Source: Pholiota molesta
Taxonomy: Eukaryota > Basidiomycota > Agaricomycetes > Agaricales > Strophariaceae
Direction: 5' to 3'
DNA length: 64,000 nucleotides
NCBI GenBank assembly: GCA_014925825.1
Contig: JACGCK010000051.1
Span: 229,285 to 293,284 of the forward strand
Shown here: one piece after another, positions 49,029 through 59,906 of the stretch
How positions within the stretch are numbered: the first letter of the stretch is position 1
Layout: every line of letters starts with the position of its first letter
Notes under the pieces: generated by a model
Databases searched by the model: none
Told to the model about the DNA's origin: nothing
The model's input: the letters and a program-made list of their open reading frames with translations, nothing else
Position numbers and translations under genes: made by a program

Positions 49029-49722
49029 CTAGGGGTTCGAATCCGAATCTGAACCTTGTCCATACGGTGTTTTCTCCGCGCTGCGAGTAATGGGCTGCGC
49101 GGGTTCATCACCGCCGCAATCAATCTCATCCATGAACTCCATGACGCCACCAACCTGGAGGCGCGCCTCTTTGATGCGCGTTTGAGTGTCATCTAACTGG
49201 TCCTCGAGGGTCTCGAGCAAGCGCCGGCATTCAACCACCCGCAAATTTAGGACTTCCTCCTCTGCAACGAGGGAGTTGCGGGCTGCTCGCGCCAGCGCTA
49301 GCGCCGATTCCGGATCTAGTGCAGTCCAGTGGTATCCTTTCCTTGCAGCTATTGCCAGCTCCTTCAATTCAGCTCTATCTGCATCGGCCTGGGCAGCCTC
49401 TGCTGCACGTCGGCGACCAATGGCCGCTTGTAAGGCCTTTTGACGATCAGCTCGACATTCATCAGCCGCGATGCGCTGTGAATAACCTTGCAAACCCGCT
49501 ACCTATCATAAGTTATGCGCTATGCCTTCAGAAAGACAACAGAAAAAATAAACCAGTGCGCACTTGACGCGTGCGGGACATAGCACCGCACTTAAGAACT
49601 TTCGCAGGTTTTACGATCAAGAAAGCTTTTGGCTTCAGTCTACCTCGTGGCGCTTTTCGACGAGAGATTGTCGTAGAGCTCGGGGAAGCAGAGATTTCAA
49701 TGGATTTGCTTGCGGGAGACAT
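49029..49722 (-). CDS. Small coiled-coil protein, unknown
   Basis: Two exons. ATG 49722 gives MSPASKSIEISASPSSTTIS, a basic stretch (SRRKAPRGRLKPKAFL) and TRQ before a GTGCGC donor. After an intron ending in TGATAG the frame reads VAGLQGYSQRIAADECRADR and then a continuous helix, RRRAAEAAQADADRAELKELA and RLLETLEDQLDDTQTRIKEAR. The heptad-like spacing of Leu/Ala indicates a coiled coil of about 100 residues. The last 25 residues are polar and end GSDSDSNP at TAG 49,029. About 205 residues in total. No known family; similar short coiled-coil proteins are common in Agaricomycetes. Confidence 0.55.
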
Positions 49723-50525
49723 GGTCGACGACTCGACGCGGAGTTGGTGGAAGAGGGTTATGAAGTTTGATGGCGACTGGTAACCGTTGATACGAGGCTG
49801 GTGCACTGCAAGGCACCAGAGTCCAGACGCCTCAAGATTCCACGTGACACAAGAAGGGCCTGTACTAACAAGCAAAAGTTGTCACTTTTTCTCTGGATCA
49901 TCTCAGGCAAGCAATACTCTGCAATACTTACGTCGATCTAGCACATGCGGACTGTTCCAGCACGATCTTTTACAGAGAACCAGTTGTTTGTGATCCGATG
50001 CTAATGACTTCGACAATACCTTGCGTTATGGGGTGCTGTATCTTGTTGAATCCGAATAACTTGAAATCCCATCAAGTAATTCCATGCCAATGTCAGTATG
50101 CCCATTGTATTGTTTGAAGCAAGTTTGAAGTGTGTTAATTTCCGCTTGTCTCTTTCAGATTCCAGAAGATGTGCTGCATGAGAATTTGCTCCGTCCTTCC
50201 GACTTCTACCCTATAGAACTTCAGAAGAAGCAGCTACTCCGTTTATCGCTGAGCGGCGTGGTGAGATTGTTTATTACTCTAAAGTTCTCCGTGTCAATGT
50301 GGCCCTAATAAATATTGGCAGCTGATATCCATCTGCCAATGCGCTGTTCTGAGTCACACTGGCTGCCTGGATCTCATCCAACATCGCTTATTGGAAACGA
50401 CATGATCCCAAACCAATTTGACCTTTGCATATTAATTGTTCTCCGACTCGTGTTCCGTCAATTTCCGTCCATGCTGTTATGATTCTCAGACTCTTGTTAA
50501 AACTTAACACACACAGGCCTACTTA
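49723..50525. other. Upstream region of the integrase-like gene
   Basis: 800 bp without a clear gene. A short plus-strand frame near 50,160-50,270 between possible splice sites could be an upstream exon of the integrase-like gene, but I cannot join it. No terminal inverted repeat matching the region after 52,465 was found by eye. Confidence 0.35.
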
Positions 50526-52465
50526 ATGAATACTGTCGACAATTCTCATGCAAATCTCACGCTTTTGGATGCCTTTCGAGCGCATTACTTCCGATTAAAT
50601 GGTGTCATTGAAGAAGCCATGAGAACTCCAACGGACGCAACGGTACTTGAACGGATTGGTGATGATTTAATGGAATATTCGTCGTTGTTAGATGAGGTGG
50701 GTCGATCACTGTGTTTAAGTGAAAATAAGCCTCAATGTGTTTGTCTACTTCAGCATGAGGGGATTTTTGACCCGGCGGAATTCCAACGGCTGCAGAATAA
50801 TCTCCCCTTGATGATCTCTGATATCCGAATCCGACATAACCAATCGCTTGACGAGTCGCATCGTGGCCACCCCATAGTTGTTGCAGTTCGTCAAAATGGT
50901 CGAAGAGGCAGACCTCAGATAGTCTTTGATGCTGAATTTCTTGCCTGGGCATATAACCGCCGCTCAATTTCAGCCCTCGCGCGGTTTCTAGGGGTCGGCC
51001 GAACGACTCTAAGAAATGCTCTTGTTGAGCATGGTATTCTAATCCAACAACAGCCAAACCACTCTCGTCCTTCTTCCCCCAGCCCATCACCACAGCCTTC
51101 TTCTTATCAACCACCGCACATGCAGGAATTTGAATCCGATCCAGGGCTGGAATCCGACGATATCCTAGAGCCTAATCTGGATCCACCAGAGATACTACCA
51201 GAGGATGTCCAGAATATTTTTAGCCCTACTTCAGTTTCAACATCGAACCGCCATTCCCAAATTTCAGATGAAGATCTCGATGACCTGATCATTCGCTTGC
51301 GACTTCACTACCGAAGAGCAGGAATTGGAATGCTTGATGGAATGCTCACACGCCTCGGCCATCGTGTACAGCGTGAGCGTATTCGAATGTCACTTCTACG
51401 AATTGACCCAGTACGACGGGTATTTGAAAGAATACGTATACGCAGGCGAACGTACCGGGTTGCAGGTCCGAACGCTTTGTGGCACCATGATGGCCAGCAT
51501 GGTGAGCTTAGCTATTTCCGCCAAGTTATTATGGTTTTACTAAGTCGAATTTTGAAGGATTAATTCGTTGGGGGATCGTTATCCATGGTTTCATCGATGG
51601 TTATTCGCGATTAATTACAGGACTAAGGGCAAGCAGCAATAACTATGGCGCTACAGTACTGGACGTCTTTTTGTGTGCAACTGCTAGGTTTGGAGTTCCT
51701 TCTCGTCTACGAGGGGATCATGGCACAGAAAATATCTTAGTAGCCGCATGGATGGAGGAAAAAAATGGAAGATATCGTGGATCCTATATATGGGGCCGGT
51801 AAGAAAATATTCACTTATATCAGGACTACGCAGCTTATTCTCCCTATTCTAGGAGTGTCCATAACGTGCGCATTGAACGGCTTTGGGTAGATGTGACGGC
51901 TCAAGTCGGTGCAACTTGGGCAAATCTATTCACTACACTTGAGCTTCGCCATGGCCTCGATATCAACAGCGCAAATCACATTTGGCTCCTACAATTTCTT
52001 TTCCTTCCAACCATCAATCAAGATCTCACATTCTTTGCGGAAGCATGGAATGAACACCGAATTCAAATCAGGGACGGGCCCAATCGATCGCCTATCGATA
52101 TGTTCAATTTTGACATGCTGGTACATGGTGTCCGCGGATCTGATTTAACCGAAGTAATGTCCGCTGAAGAACTTGAAGTCTATGGAATTGACTGGGAGGG
52201 CCTACGAGATGATCACATCCTTCGTTCTCAGCGGCTCAACAATGACGTTGAGGAAGGAGCAACCTCCTGGCTTGGGCAGGCAGGTCCTCCAGAACGCCTT
52301 AATGAAGTCCGGGTAGATCCTCCTGATATACCATTCGAAGAGGACATGTGTCAGGGACTTCTAGAAAGACTTCACCCATGGCTTGGTCAAGCCGACGATG
52401 GAAGTGTAATTTGTGCTTGGACATATGGATTAGCTTACGCCCGCCATATTAATGTAGAATTTTAA
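50526..52465 (+). CDS. Integrase-like DDE transposase, intact
   Basis: Three exons joined in frame: 50526 to about 51500 (donor GTGAGC after HHDGQHG), then RWGIVIHGFIDGYSRLITGL to a GTAAGA donor near 51,799, then VHNVRIERLW to TAA 52,465. About 590 residues. The N-terminal half has a helix-turn-helix-like segment (SISALARFLGVGRTTLRNAL). The catalytic core has the retroviral-integrase arrangement: first Asp in WHHDGQH, second Asp in RGDHGTEN, and Glu in NVRIERLW, about the right distances apart. No zinc knuckle or reverse transcriptase is present, so it is not a normal retroelement pol. Such integrase-core genes occur as multi-copy families in mushroom genomes and are thought to be DNA transposases or domesticated relatives. 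The absence of any frame damage suggests recent activity or selection. Confidence 0.75.
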
Positions 52466-53016
52466 TTTTTCGCGCCAAAATTCAGAATCCATTTTCGAAT
52501 AAAAAGATTATACAGTGTTGACTAGGTAATTCCGAAAAAAAAAAATCTGAAAAATGTTGGAGGTAGTGGGGGAGTCAGCGGCGGTGCCTTTAGCGCTAAG
52601 TACTATCAGGTATGACCTTAATAGCACAAAGGGATCAGTGACGCTTTGGCTAGGAGGCTGCTGGACAAGGATATCCAAGGTGTGATTTCCTAGTTATGGA
52701 AGAGTGACTCAATATGTAAGATCGTATAAACGATCTTACAGTGATAGAATATCAGATATAAGAACATGCATTTCGCATGATTCAGAAGAGTGCAACATGC
52801 TGTTGCAACCAGAGCTTGGTTGACAGGCCACTTGCCAGGTTACAGCACAAGCGGCTGATGAGGATGACACGTCATGTGTCATGGGCTCGAGCAAGCTCGG
52901 AAGGTGGTTTGTGAACTGTGAATACGCCGAGGACGCCATCGACAGCTTGGTTTTATTGAGTCAAGGCAGAAATACTAGCCGCAATGTCATGGAACAAATT
53001 GGCGGTGATAGGATCG
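52466..53016. other. Downstream of the integrase-like gene, no gene seen
   Basis: AT-rich start with an A tract (52,536-52,546) and a short dyad, GTAAGATCGTATAAACGATCTTAC, split as ten-base arms at about 52,716-52,739. No gene supported. Confidence 0.45.
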
Positions 53017-53786
53017 TCAATCGTTGAAGAACTGCCCGCGGTTAAATTGGGGTTCGTAAAGCTGGACGAAGCCTACCATGCCAGCATTGAAATAGTTGCC
53101 CTGGTTGCCAATGTCCTGATGAAACAATATGCTAAATGAGCTAGATTGTGCTGATTTAGGATCTTAGGCGGGATAACGTCGATTATCCCAGAGCTCGCAG
53201 TTGAATTGACCAAGATGTCATATGGAAGAGAAAGATGCGCGGAGCGCGAAGCGGCTGTTTGCGAGACCGCAAGGGTCCAAGGGAAGTCAACAAGGACGAT
53301 ATATGCGAAGAGATTGATGCTGCGGCCTACGCCGTGCAGCGAGCAGCTGCAAAGGCGGCCCAAAGATAAAACTGAGTATTGGATCCAATTGAGGCGTATT
53401 TTAATCATTGTGGTCGGCTGAACGTACTGCAATCCTATATCGTGACAAAATATATGATTTGTAGTAAAACTCGGTGGAAAGGGTTGAAGGGAGTTGTAGG
53501 AGAGATCTGGATAAGGATGATTGTGCCTCATTTGCGATGATATTGGTAAGATTGTAGCCCAGCGCCATTGAATGGCTTGATCTCGGATTTGTTTTCGAAT
53601 GAAGAGAAGCACGCCACATGAAGCAGAGCTAGCGCTAAAGAAAGCCTCGATCTGCGAATGGTATAATCGGGAAGCGTCTATTCTGGTATTTTCGGCGAGG
53701 CTGCCCGCGGAAACCAAAAGAAAGAAAAAAGTAGAAAGAACTGCTTTATCGGTGCATCGATGAGTTTCGGCTGCATAGTTTTCCAT
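53017..53786 (-). CDS. Hypothetical, possibly secreted or membrane protein
   Basis: ATG 53786 opens MENYAAETHRC followed by a hydrophobic stretch (VLSTFFFLLVSAGSLA) that could be a signal or anchor. The frame stays open for a long way, but the likely C-terminus lies in another frame: after a junction near 53,120 the minus strand reads NQGNYFNAGMVGFVQLYEPQ and ends FNRGQFFND at TGA 53,017. The middle is uncertain. Not recognised. Confidence 0.25.
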
Positions 53787-54029
53787 TTGCTATCTCCCTA
53801 ATATAGGCTGCGCGGAAAATTAGGTTGTGTGGTTTCTTCCGAGATTTCCTACACATGGCCATGAACAAAAGTTCATAATTATGCAGGGCACGCGACTCGC
53901 GGTGTGAAGCACACGTCAACGTTATTTGAGGATACAGGTAACGAACCCTCCAAACTTGAGCCCCGGGACGATATGCGCTTGAAATTGCCCAAGGCTGCCA
54001 GTATCAACGAAGTGGCTGCTACTGGCAGC

Positions 54030-56230
54030 AAATCCTGGGGTCTTCGGCATCGCGAAAACTGCGATCGATAACAGCAACTCGTGCAGGTGCTCGCGCTAAT
54101 ACTTGTGGGCCTGGGGCCTGGGGAGGCCGGTGGGGTGGCGCGCGGCCATTCGTAGTATCATGCGCAGGAACGCGCCGAGCGGGGGGTGCTGGACTATTAT
54201 GGATGCAGCTGCACAAGGAGCTCGCTCTGCCACACACGTGCAATATTTCAAGTAACGCTCCCAAACGTTGTGGAGGAGTAGTGACAATAGAACTGAAAAC
54301 TGAACGAGCCAGGTTCCTTGGTTCCACCTGGCCATTAAGACTCGATATAATACGCGGCAAATAGCACATGATATCGCTCTTGTCCATTTCAGAAATAATG
54401 GGAATGAGGAACCGGGCGTCGAGGTGGCACTCGTTGATAAGAGCCTTGACCAGCGCGACGAGTGGCGCGCTGGCCGTCCGCGTTCAGTGAAGATCGTCAA
54501 GACTCTCGGTGCAAGCAATTCAATTCAGCATCGGACGGACATTTTCTCATTAGAGCGAGCAGCTTGCCGTGGCTTGAGCATAATGAACGAGTAAGAGCAG
54601 TGATTAAATCTTGGATCACTTCCTGGACTGCGGTGTCCACGTGTCCATACGCGGCGCAGATCCTGCAGCAAATGCGTCAAACAAAAATATGTATCACAAT
54701 AAAATGTATTACTCACTTATCCAAGAACTCCAGTACCTTCGCAGAAAGCGCAAATAACAACCCCACGTGCTGAAGCACCTCACTTTCTTTGCGGGCAGAT
54801 CGGCGCGTTCAGGCAGATAAGGTGTATACACCAAATCTTCATTTGAGTGCTGCCCATCCTCAGCTTCTCCTTCCTCTCGTGGAGCGGTTTCCATTTCCTC
54901 AGCGGGTATCTCAAGTTTAACTCCTGTCATTCTCTTTCTCTTTCTTTGTATCTTCCGCCGCCTCTGCACCATTCATACTCGCGTCGCCATTGATTTGCAC
55001 TTCGGGGCCTTGGGCGAGGTCCTAGCTTTTGCAGCTTCCGAAGCATTTGCAGTGCGAGCTCCCGAATCGTACTATCCGTGGGCTGAACGTGGAGTTTCAG
55101 GGTGCTGATAGCGGCTCCTCGGATGCCCTTTTCTATTTCATGTATGAGAATGGGTCGACATCTGAGGTCAAATAAAGAATACATACCATGATGCGCAGTT
55201 AGCTCAAGTAACATATTCAAAGCAACCAATCTCAGCGATGGTCTTTGAATGGCAATTCCGCGTAGTGTAGTGAAGCCCACTTGCATCCGGTCCGCACTGC
55301 GTTTCGCATCAGAAATCAGGCAGGGTCGCAGCCATGAAGGACATGTTGCATACCTTGAGCTATCAACACATAAATCTCTCTCTCATCAGATCGTCTGGGG
55401 TACCGAAGGAAGGTCCAGTAGGAATCGCGCGAACGTCTGGTCTTTTCGGTCGAGAACTGTTTGGTATGAGGCGACGATTTGGTTGAGCCGCGTTTCATAG
55501 CTTGGTCGCTGCGAGTATTTTATGAGTACGATGGCAATGGGAAATGTGCGGTGGTGAGGCAAAGGGAAATGTACCCAGTCTCGGTCAATGCCCTGGTGTA
55601 CTTGATCGTTGTACCATTCTTCGTTCATCCGCGCCGCCGCCAAGCGGACTCTGCAAATATGGGTGTTTATTGAGAAGAATGACGAAACGCAAAAAAATCC
55701 GCAGACTTACCCCGCTGGAAAATCAGCCATGATGTAATCACAAAGCTTTTGCCCCAACTGATCCTGGTGGAAATAGTAACTCAGTTCTGCACTCCCATTC
55801 CTACTCTCCTCCGCCTATTCCTTGCTACTACCAACAAGGTCCTCAGGCGGTTCAGCAACGCGCGTGATCATCCGTATGAGCAGGAGCATCCACATCTCCG
55901 CCGCAGAGTTTCCGACCGCCAAGGCCGATTCAGGCGACGCCCTCACCCAGAGCACGCAGCTCCTCGGCGCCGTCCCAGTTCCGCGATATTGACGTCGACA
56001 CAAGCGGTTGCGGTCGTCTTCGGGGGCGTCGCTCGGCGGGAGAAGTTTGAATTCGGCGAGGGAAATTTTGAATACAGGGGCGCAGAATATACGAAGGAGG
56101 AAGACTCGCATCTCAGTACCGCAGATATTGACTGGACAGGTACGCGCGCCAAGGGCTGATGGTATAGCCGATGTTTCTAATCTAGGGCAGCGCGTCGACG
56201 AGGGCAAAGCATCTATAGAAAATAATGAAC
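54030..56230 (-). pseudogene. Truncated, frameshifted symplekin/PTA1 copy
   Basis: Symplekin (yeast Pta1) is a HEAT-repeat scaffold of the mRNA cleavage and polyadenylation complex. Minus-strand segments follow the family order: EMWMLLLIRMITRVAEPPEDL (near 55,890), QKLCDYIMADFPAG (55,740), AAARMNEEWYNDQVHQG (55,640), KDQTFARFLLDLPSVP (55,420), MQVGFTTLRGIAIQRPSLR (55,286), KGIRGAAISTLKLHVQP (55,110), DLVYTPYLPERADLPAKK (54,830), DARFLIPIISEMDKSDIMCYLPRII (split; near 54,400) and RSVFSSIVTTPPQ (54,290). The frames change repeatedly, and the region after 54,240 degenerates in a GC-rich stretch. Both the N-terminal third and the C-terminal end are missing. Some introns still have GT..AG ends, so it came from genomic DNA, not from a processed mRNA. 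Confidence 0.65.
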
Positions 56231-57534
56231 ACTCGCGACCAGATGGCCACCCGAACGCGCTTCAAAAGAACCTTGCGCTCCAAACTTCTGAAATCTCGCA
56301 TGCGCTGCTCCCTCAAGAGTCAAGAGTGTTGTTTTTGGCTGGCGAGCTTGCAGACTGTCGAAGCAAAATCGCGATTGATCGGCAACGAGCAATAAGGAGG
56401 CAGACTTGAGTATTTACCTACTTCACGAAGCCCTCGAGTATCTGCGGGCTGGTGGCGTAGTACGTAGCGGACAAAATCGATGTATCGGCCATTTTCACAT
56501 ATAGATAAAACCCTAATCAGGTAATAAGCATTAAGCATCCATGTTTCCGGCAATTAGAAATGGCAAAGCGCGTACCGAGGGCATGCCATTCGGCGGTAGC
56601 GAGCCGCGCAGTGTATTAAGGGCCTGAGAAAGGTATACCTACCCGCCGGCGGAAGAAAGCGGCAGGTGGTCGGATGGGTTGGCGACGAAGACGCCGGCGG
56701 GAGAAGTAGAGGGCTCTCAAGCGCAGAGCGGGTAGGGCAAGGCCAAGGCAAGGCGAATGAATGCAGAGTTGTCGTGTCACCGAGCGGTGAGAACTGCTTG
56801 GCTTTCAGAGGCAATCTCAATTTATCAGGATGAGGGCGAAGGGAGGGCGCGGAACGGGATTTGTTGAGAGAAAGAAGGTGTGGTTACGGCAAGAAAATAG
56901 TCTGCAAGGAGCCAGTCTGAGAACGGAGGCGTCTGCACTGCAGATACAGCACACCTGCAGCGAAGTTCAGAGACGGAGACCCGTTTTCGCATGAGAGCGC
57001 ACGATCTCGCGCGATCGCAAGCGGGGTGCTGGCGGTGTATTAGAGCGTTGCAGATCTGGATCCTGGATCCCATTTCCCGGCAAGATTTTAGAGCTGAGTC
57101 CACAAAACAACGATGATGGGATGGAGCAGATTGGTTTAAATTTGTGTTTGCGCTGCTCGAACGCCTGGCCCTGCGAGCCCCCAATGCGCCCGGTCCGGCT
57201 GCGACTTTCAGTGCCACTTCCTACGTCTTCGTCTGGCTTGCGTCCAACCTTCATCTGGTTGTCAGCTTCGCGATTCTTCGCAGCCTGAACTCCGCCACCA
57301 GAGGCCGCCATCTCCACAAGCACTCTCTGCCCCGGGTCAGCTGGAGTCAAGCGACCCTACGCCAATCGTCGCGTCAGCCATCAGCCCCAACTTTGGCTCG
57401 TCCACTGCTGGTGGCATTCATTGCGCACTTGTGCTGGGCTGCATTGACTTCGCCGGCGACGGCCGGGGCTCAGCGCACTATAGAGAAAATTAGATATACA
57501 ATTCTGCTCCAGTATGTGGGAAAGAATGAGAGAA
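56231..57534. other. No gene identified between two pseudogenes
   Basis: Open frames on both strands (for example 56,825-57,350 minus) have biased composition and no motifs. It may hold further decayed fragments that are too diverged to name. Confidence 0.35.
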
Positions 57535-59565
57535 ATACTCACGAAATGGTCTTCTCAAGCCTGAAGATACTGCACAGCTTGTTGAGGAACCATTTGTCAA
57601 CGTTGGTCAGCTGCCAGACCTTGGCTGCGCTGCAGCCGCGGAGGAACGCCGCCGAAATAGCAAAGCAAGGAGGCGCTTGCCGCCGGCAAAGTCATTCTGA
57701 ATAAAAAATAAAAAAGCTAATTAGAAAAATCCAATAGACTGCCCAATAAAAACTTACCTTCGCAAAGCCACTGACCTAGCCATCGACCTAGCCATCAATA
57801 GCCCTGGTCGCCTTTTGAATTGCCTCCTCGAAGGTGCGCCCGATACCCATAACCTCGCCGGCGCTCTTCACACTCGAACTCAACAGCCTGCTGGCCCTGC
57901 TGAACTTCTTCAGATCCCAGCGCGGGATCTTGGCAACGACGTAGTTCAAACTAGGCTCCAAGCAGGCCGAATTGACCTTGGTGGTGAAGTTCTTGATCTC
58001 GTTGAGCGGGATACCCAGACCGAGCTTGGCGGCGACAAAGGCGAATGGATAACCAGTGGCCTTAGAGGCAAGCGCAGAGGAGCGCGAAAGGCGGGTGCTG
58101 ACCTGGAGAAAGAGAAAAAAGTGAGTATAACATGTAAAGTGATTGAATAAAAGCAGAAAACATACCTCAATAACGCAATACTCCTGCGAAGCGGGGTTCA
58201 GCGCGTACTGGATATTGCACTCTCCAACGGCACCAAGATGACGAAAGACATTGAGATGATCGTCTGGATGGGGGCGCCGAGCATCCCGAAATCGTCCTTG
58301 AGGCCAATACCGGCACTCAGCGCAGCGCGGCCGCCGGCGGCGGCGTACACACCATCGGGCTTCTCGAACTTGATGATCTTGCGTGCGAACGCGGCGGTCG
58401 CGGGCAGGAAGTACACTTTGTCCGCGAGACCCTTGAACCGCGGCGGTCGCCGCAATTTTGGGGTTGACCATAATCGTGCAGATGCCCGCCTCCTTGAGCG
58501 CCTTGGCGGCCTGCTACCCAAAGTAGTTAAACTCTCCCGCTTGGCCAATCGAATGGCCACCAGAGCCGAGGATGGTGGCCTTGGGCACGTTCGCGCGCGG
58601 GACGCGTTGGCCATTGTCCGCCTTCTTTAGGCCATGTATGAGGATGGGCTCCGCGGAGCCAGCCGCGGCGCAGTCCTCGACGCTTTGGATGAAAACATCC
58701 AAGAGCAACTCTGCGTGGCGCGGTCCCGCGCTGGATTCGGGGTGGAACTGGGCGGAGAAAATGGTTTGTCTTCGCAGTAGACACCCTCGTTGCTGCTGCC
58801 ATTTGCGATCTTGAACAGCTCCTTCCAGCCTTCAGGGCGGGTTTCGGCGCTGCCTTCATAACCACAGTTTTGGCTGGTGATGCAGCAGCGGCCGGAAAGC
58901 GCTTCGGTGCGCGGGATGTTGTGGCCGCGATTACCGCATTTCATTTTGGAGCGGTCGTGCCAGCGGCCAAAGCCAAAAGCTGGTGCCCAAAGCAGATACC
59001 AAAGATGGGACGATCGCTCTTTTCCAACACCTTGCTCAGGCGCGAAACAAAGGGGTATCCAGGACCATTCGAAACAAAAAGACCGCCGTCCGCCAGGAAA
59101 TCGTAGTCCCGCAGCGGCGAATTTGGTTGAACTTCATTCCGGCGTCGACTACGACCACGCGCAGCGTTCGCCCGGAGGGATGGAGCCGAGGGGTTCCAGT
59201 GGGTTTGTAGACGCGAAGAGCCGCGGTAGAAACCTTGGCGCCCAAATTCTGCTGAAATGGGATCGCTGAAAGGGTGCCGCCACCAAAGAAGGCCGGAGCC
59301 GCTCTCCTTCAGCCAGGCACCGAAGAAAGAATTCGCGAGGGAACGGCTAATAGTCCTGCGAGTAGCGGCCAGCGGCGAGGGCGGCGCCGCGGGTGCGAGA
59401 AGATTCGAACTCTTTGGGCAGAGCATCGAGCTGCGCTTTTGTTGGGCGTTCGGAAACGCCGTAGTTTCCAATGGAAGGGGTATGCGAGAACAAGGATCTG
59501 GCCCTCGTAGGATAGGTCCGCCAGTGATTTGGTATATTACCCGGCCATTCCTAAATGCTCGCTAG
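57535..59565 (-). pseudogene. Truncated GATase-CPSase (URA2/CAD type) copy
   Basis: Remnant of the multifunctional pyrimidine enzyme that makes carbamoyl phosphate from glutamine. Minus-strand segments in family order: [13 protein letters not shown] (59,520), [19 protein letters not shown] (59,320), [15 protein letters not shown] (59,150), [19 protein letters not shown] (59,090), [16 protein letters not shown] (58,990; the glutaminase nucleophile Cys is in GICFGH), [18 protein letters not shown] (58,930), [19 protein letters not shown] (58,570), [20 protein letters not shown] (58,430), [11 protein letters not shown] (58,220), [19 protein letters not shown] (58,080), [13 protein letters not shown] (57,930), [19 protein letters not shown] (57,800) and VDKWFLNKL (57,570). 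An in-frame TAG replaces a residue right after GEFNYFG, and frames shift many times. One intron (GTATGT..CTCCAG, about 58,165-58,102) is preserved. The second CPSase half, the dihydroorotase-like region and aspartate transcarbamylase are absent. Confidence 0.8.
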
Positions 59566-59906
59566 AAGGCGGTCGCGACTTTCGGCGAAAGAGGAAAAAT
59601 GTGGCAGGGAGGTGAGGCCAGGCGAGTGCGCAGCGCAAACTAGCACCCAAGGTCCGACGTAGCCAAGACGTGAATGCTAGCCCGCGCAGACACCCGCGGA
59701 GTCGTGGTGGGCAACCCGGCCAAAGTGGCAGCTACCTCACTTGAAGCTGCTGGCGCGGAGGTGGCGCTGCAGTCGCGGCGGCTGCACTTGGCAGTTGGCT
59801 TAGCTAAGCTACTTGCGCACTTCTGCGCAGGTCGCGGGCCCTAGCTGCCGCCGCCGCCGCGCCGCGGCCTGCACCTTTGTAGTTACCAGCTTCCACCGCG
59901 ACCCCG
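59566..59906. other. Upstream region of the intact three-exon gene
   Basis: 340 bp, GC-rich (a run of GCCGCCGCC near 59,850). It must carry the promoter of the following gene. No TATA element seen. Confidence 0.45.

Noticed and set aside
49723..52800. LTR retrotransposon around the integrase-like gene
   Set aside because: No reverse transcriptase, gag or long direct repeats are seen, and the gene has two spliceosomal introns.
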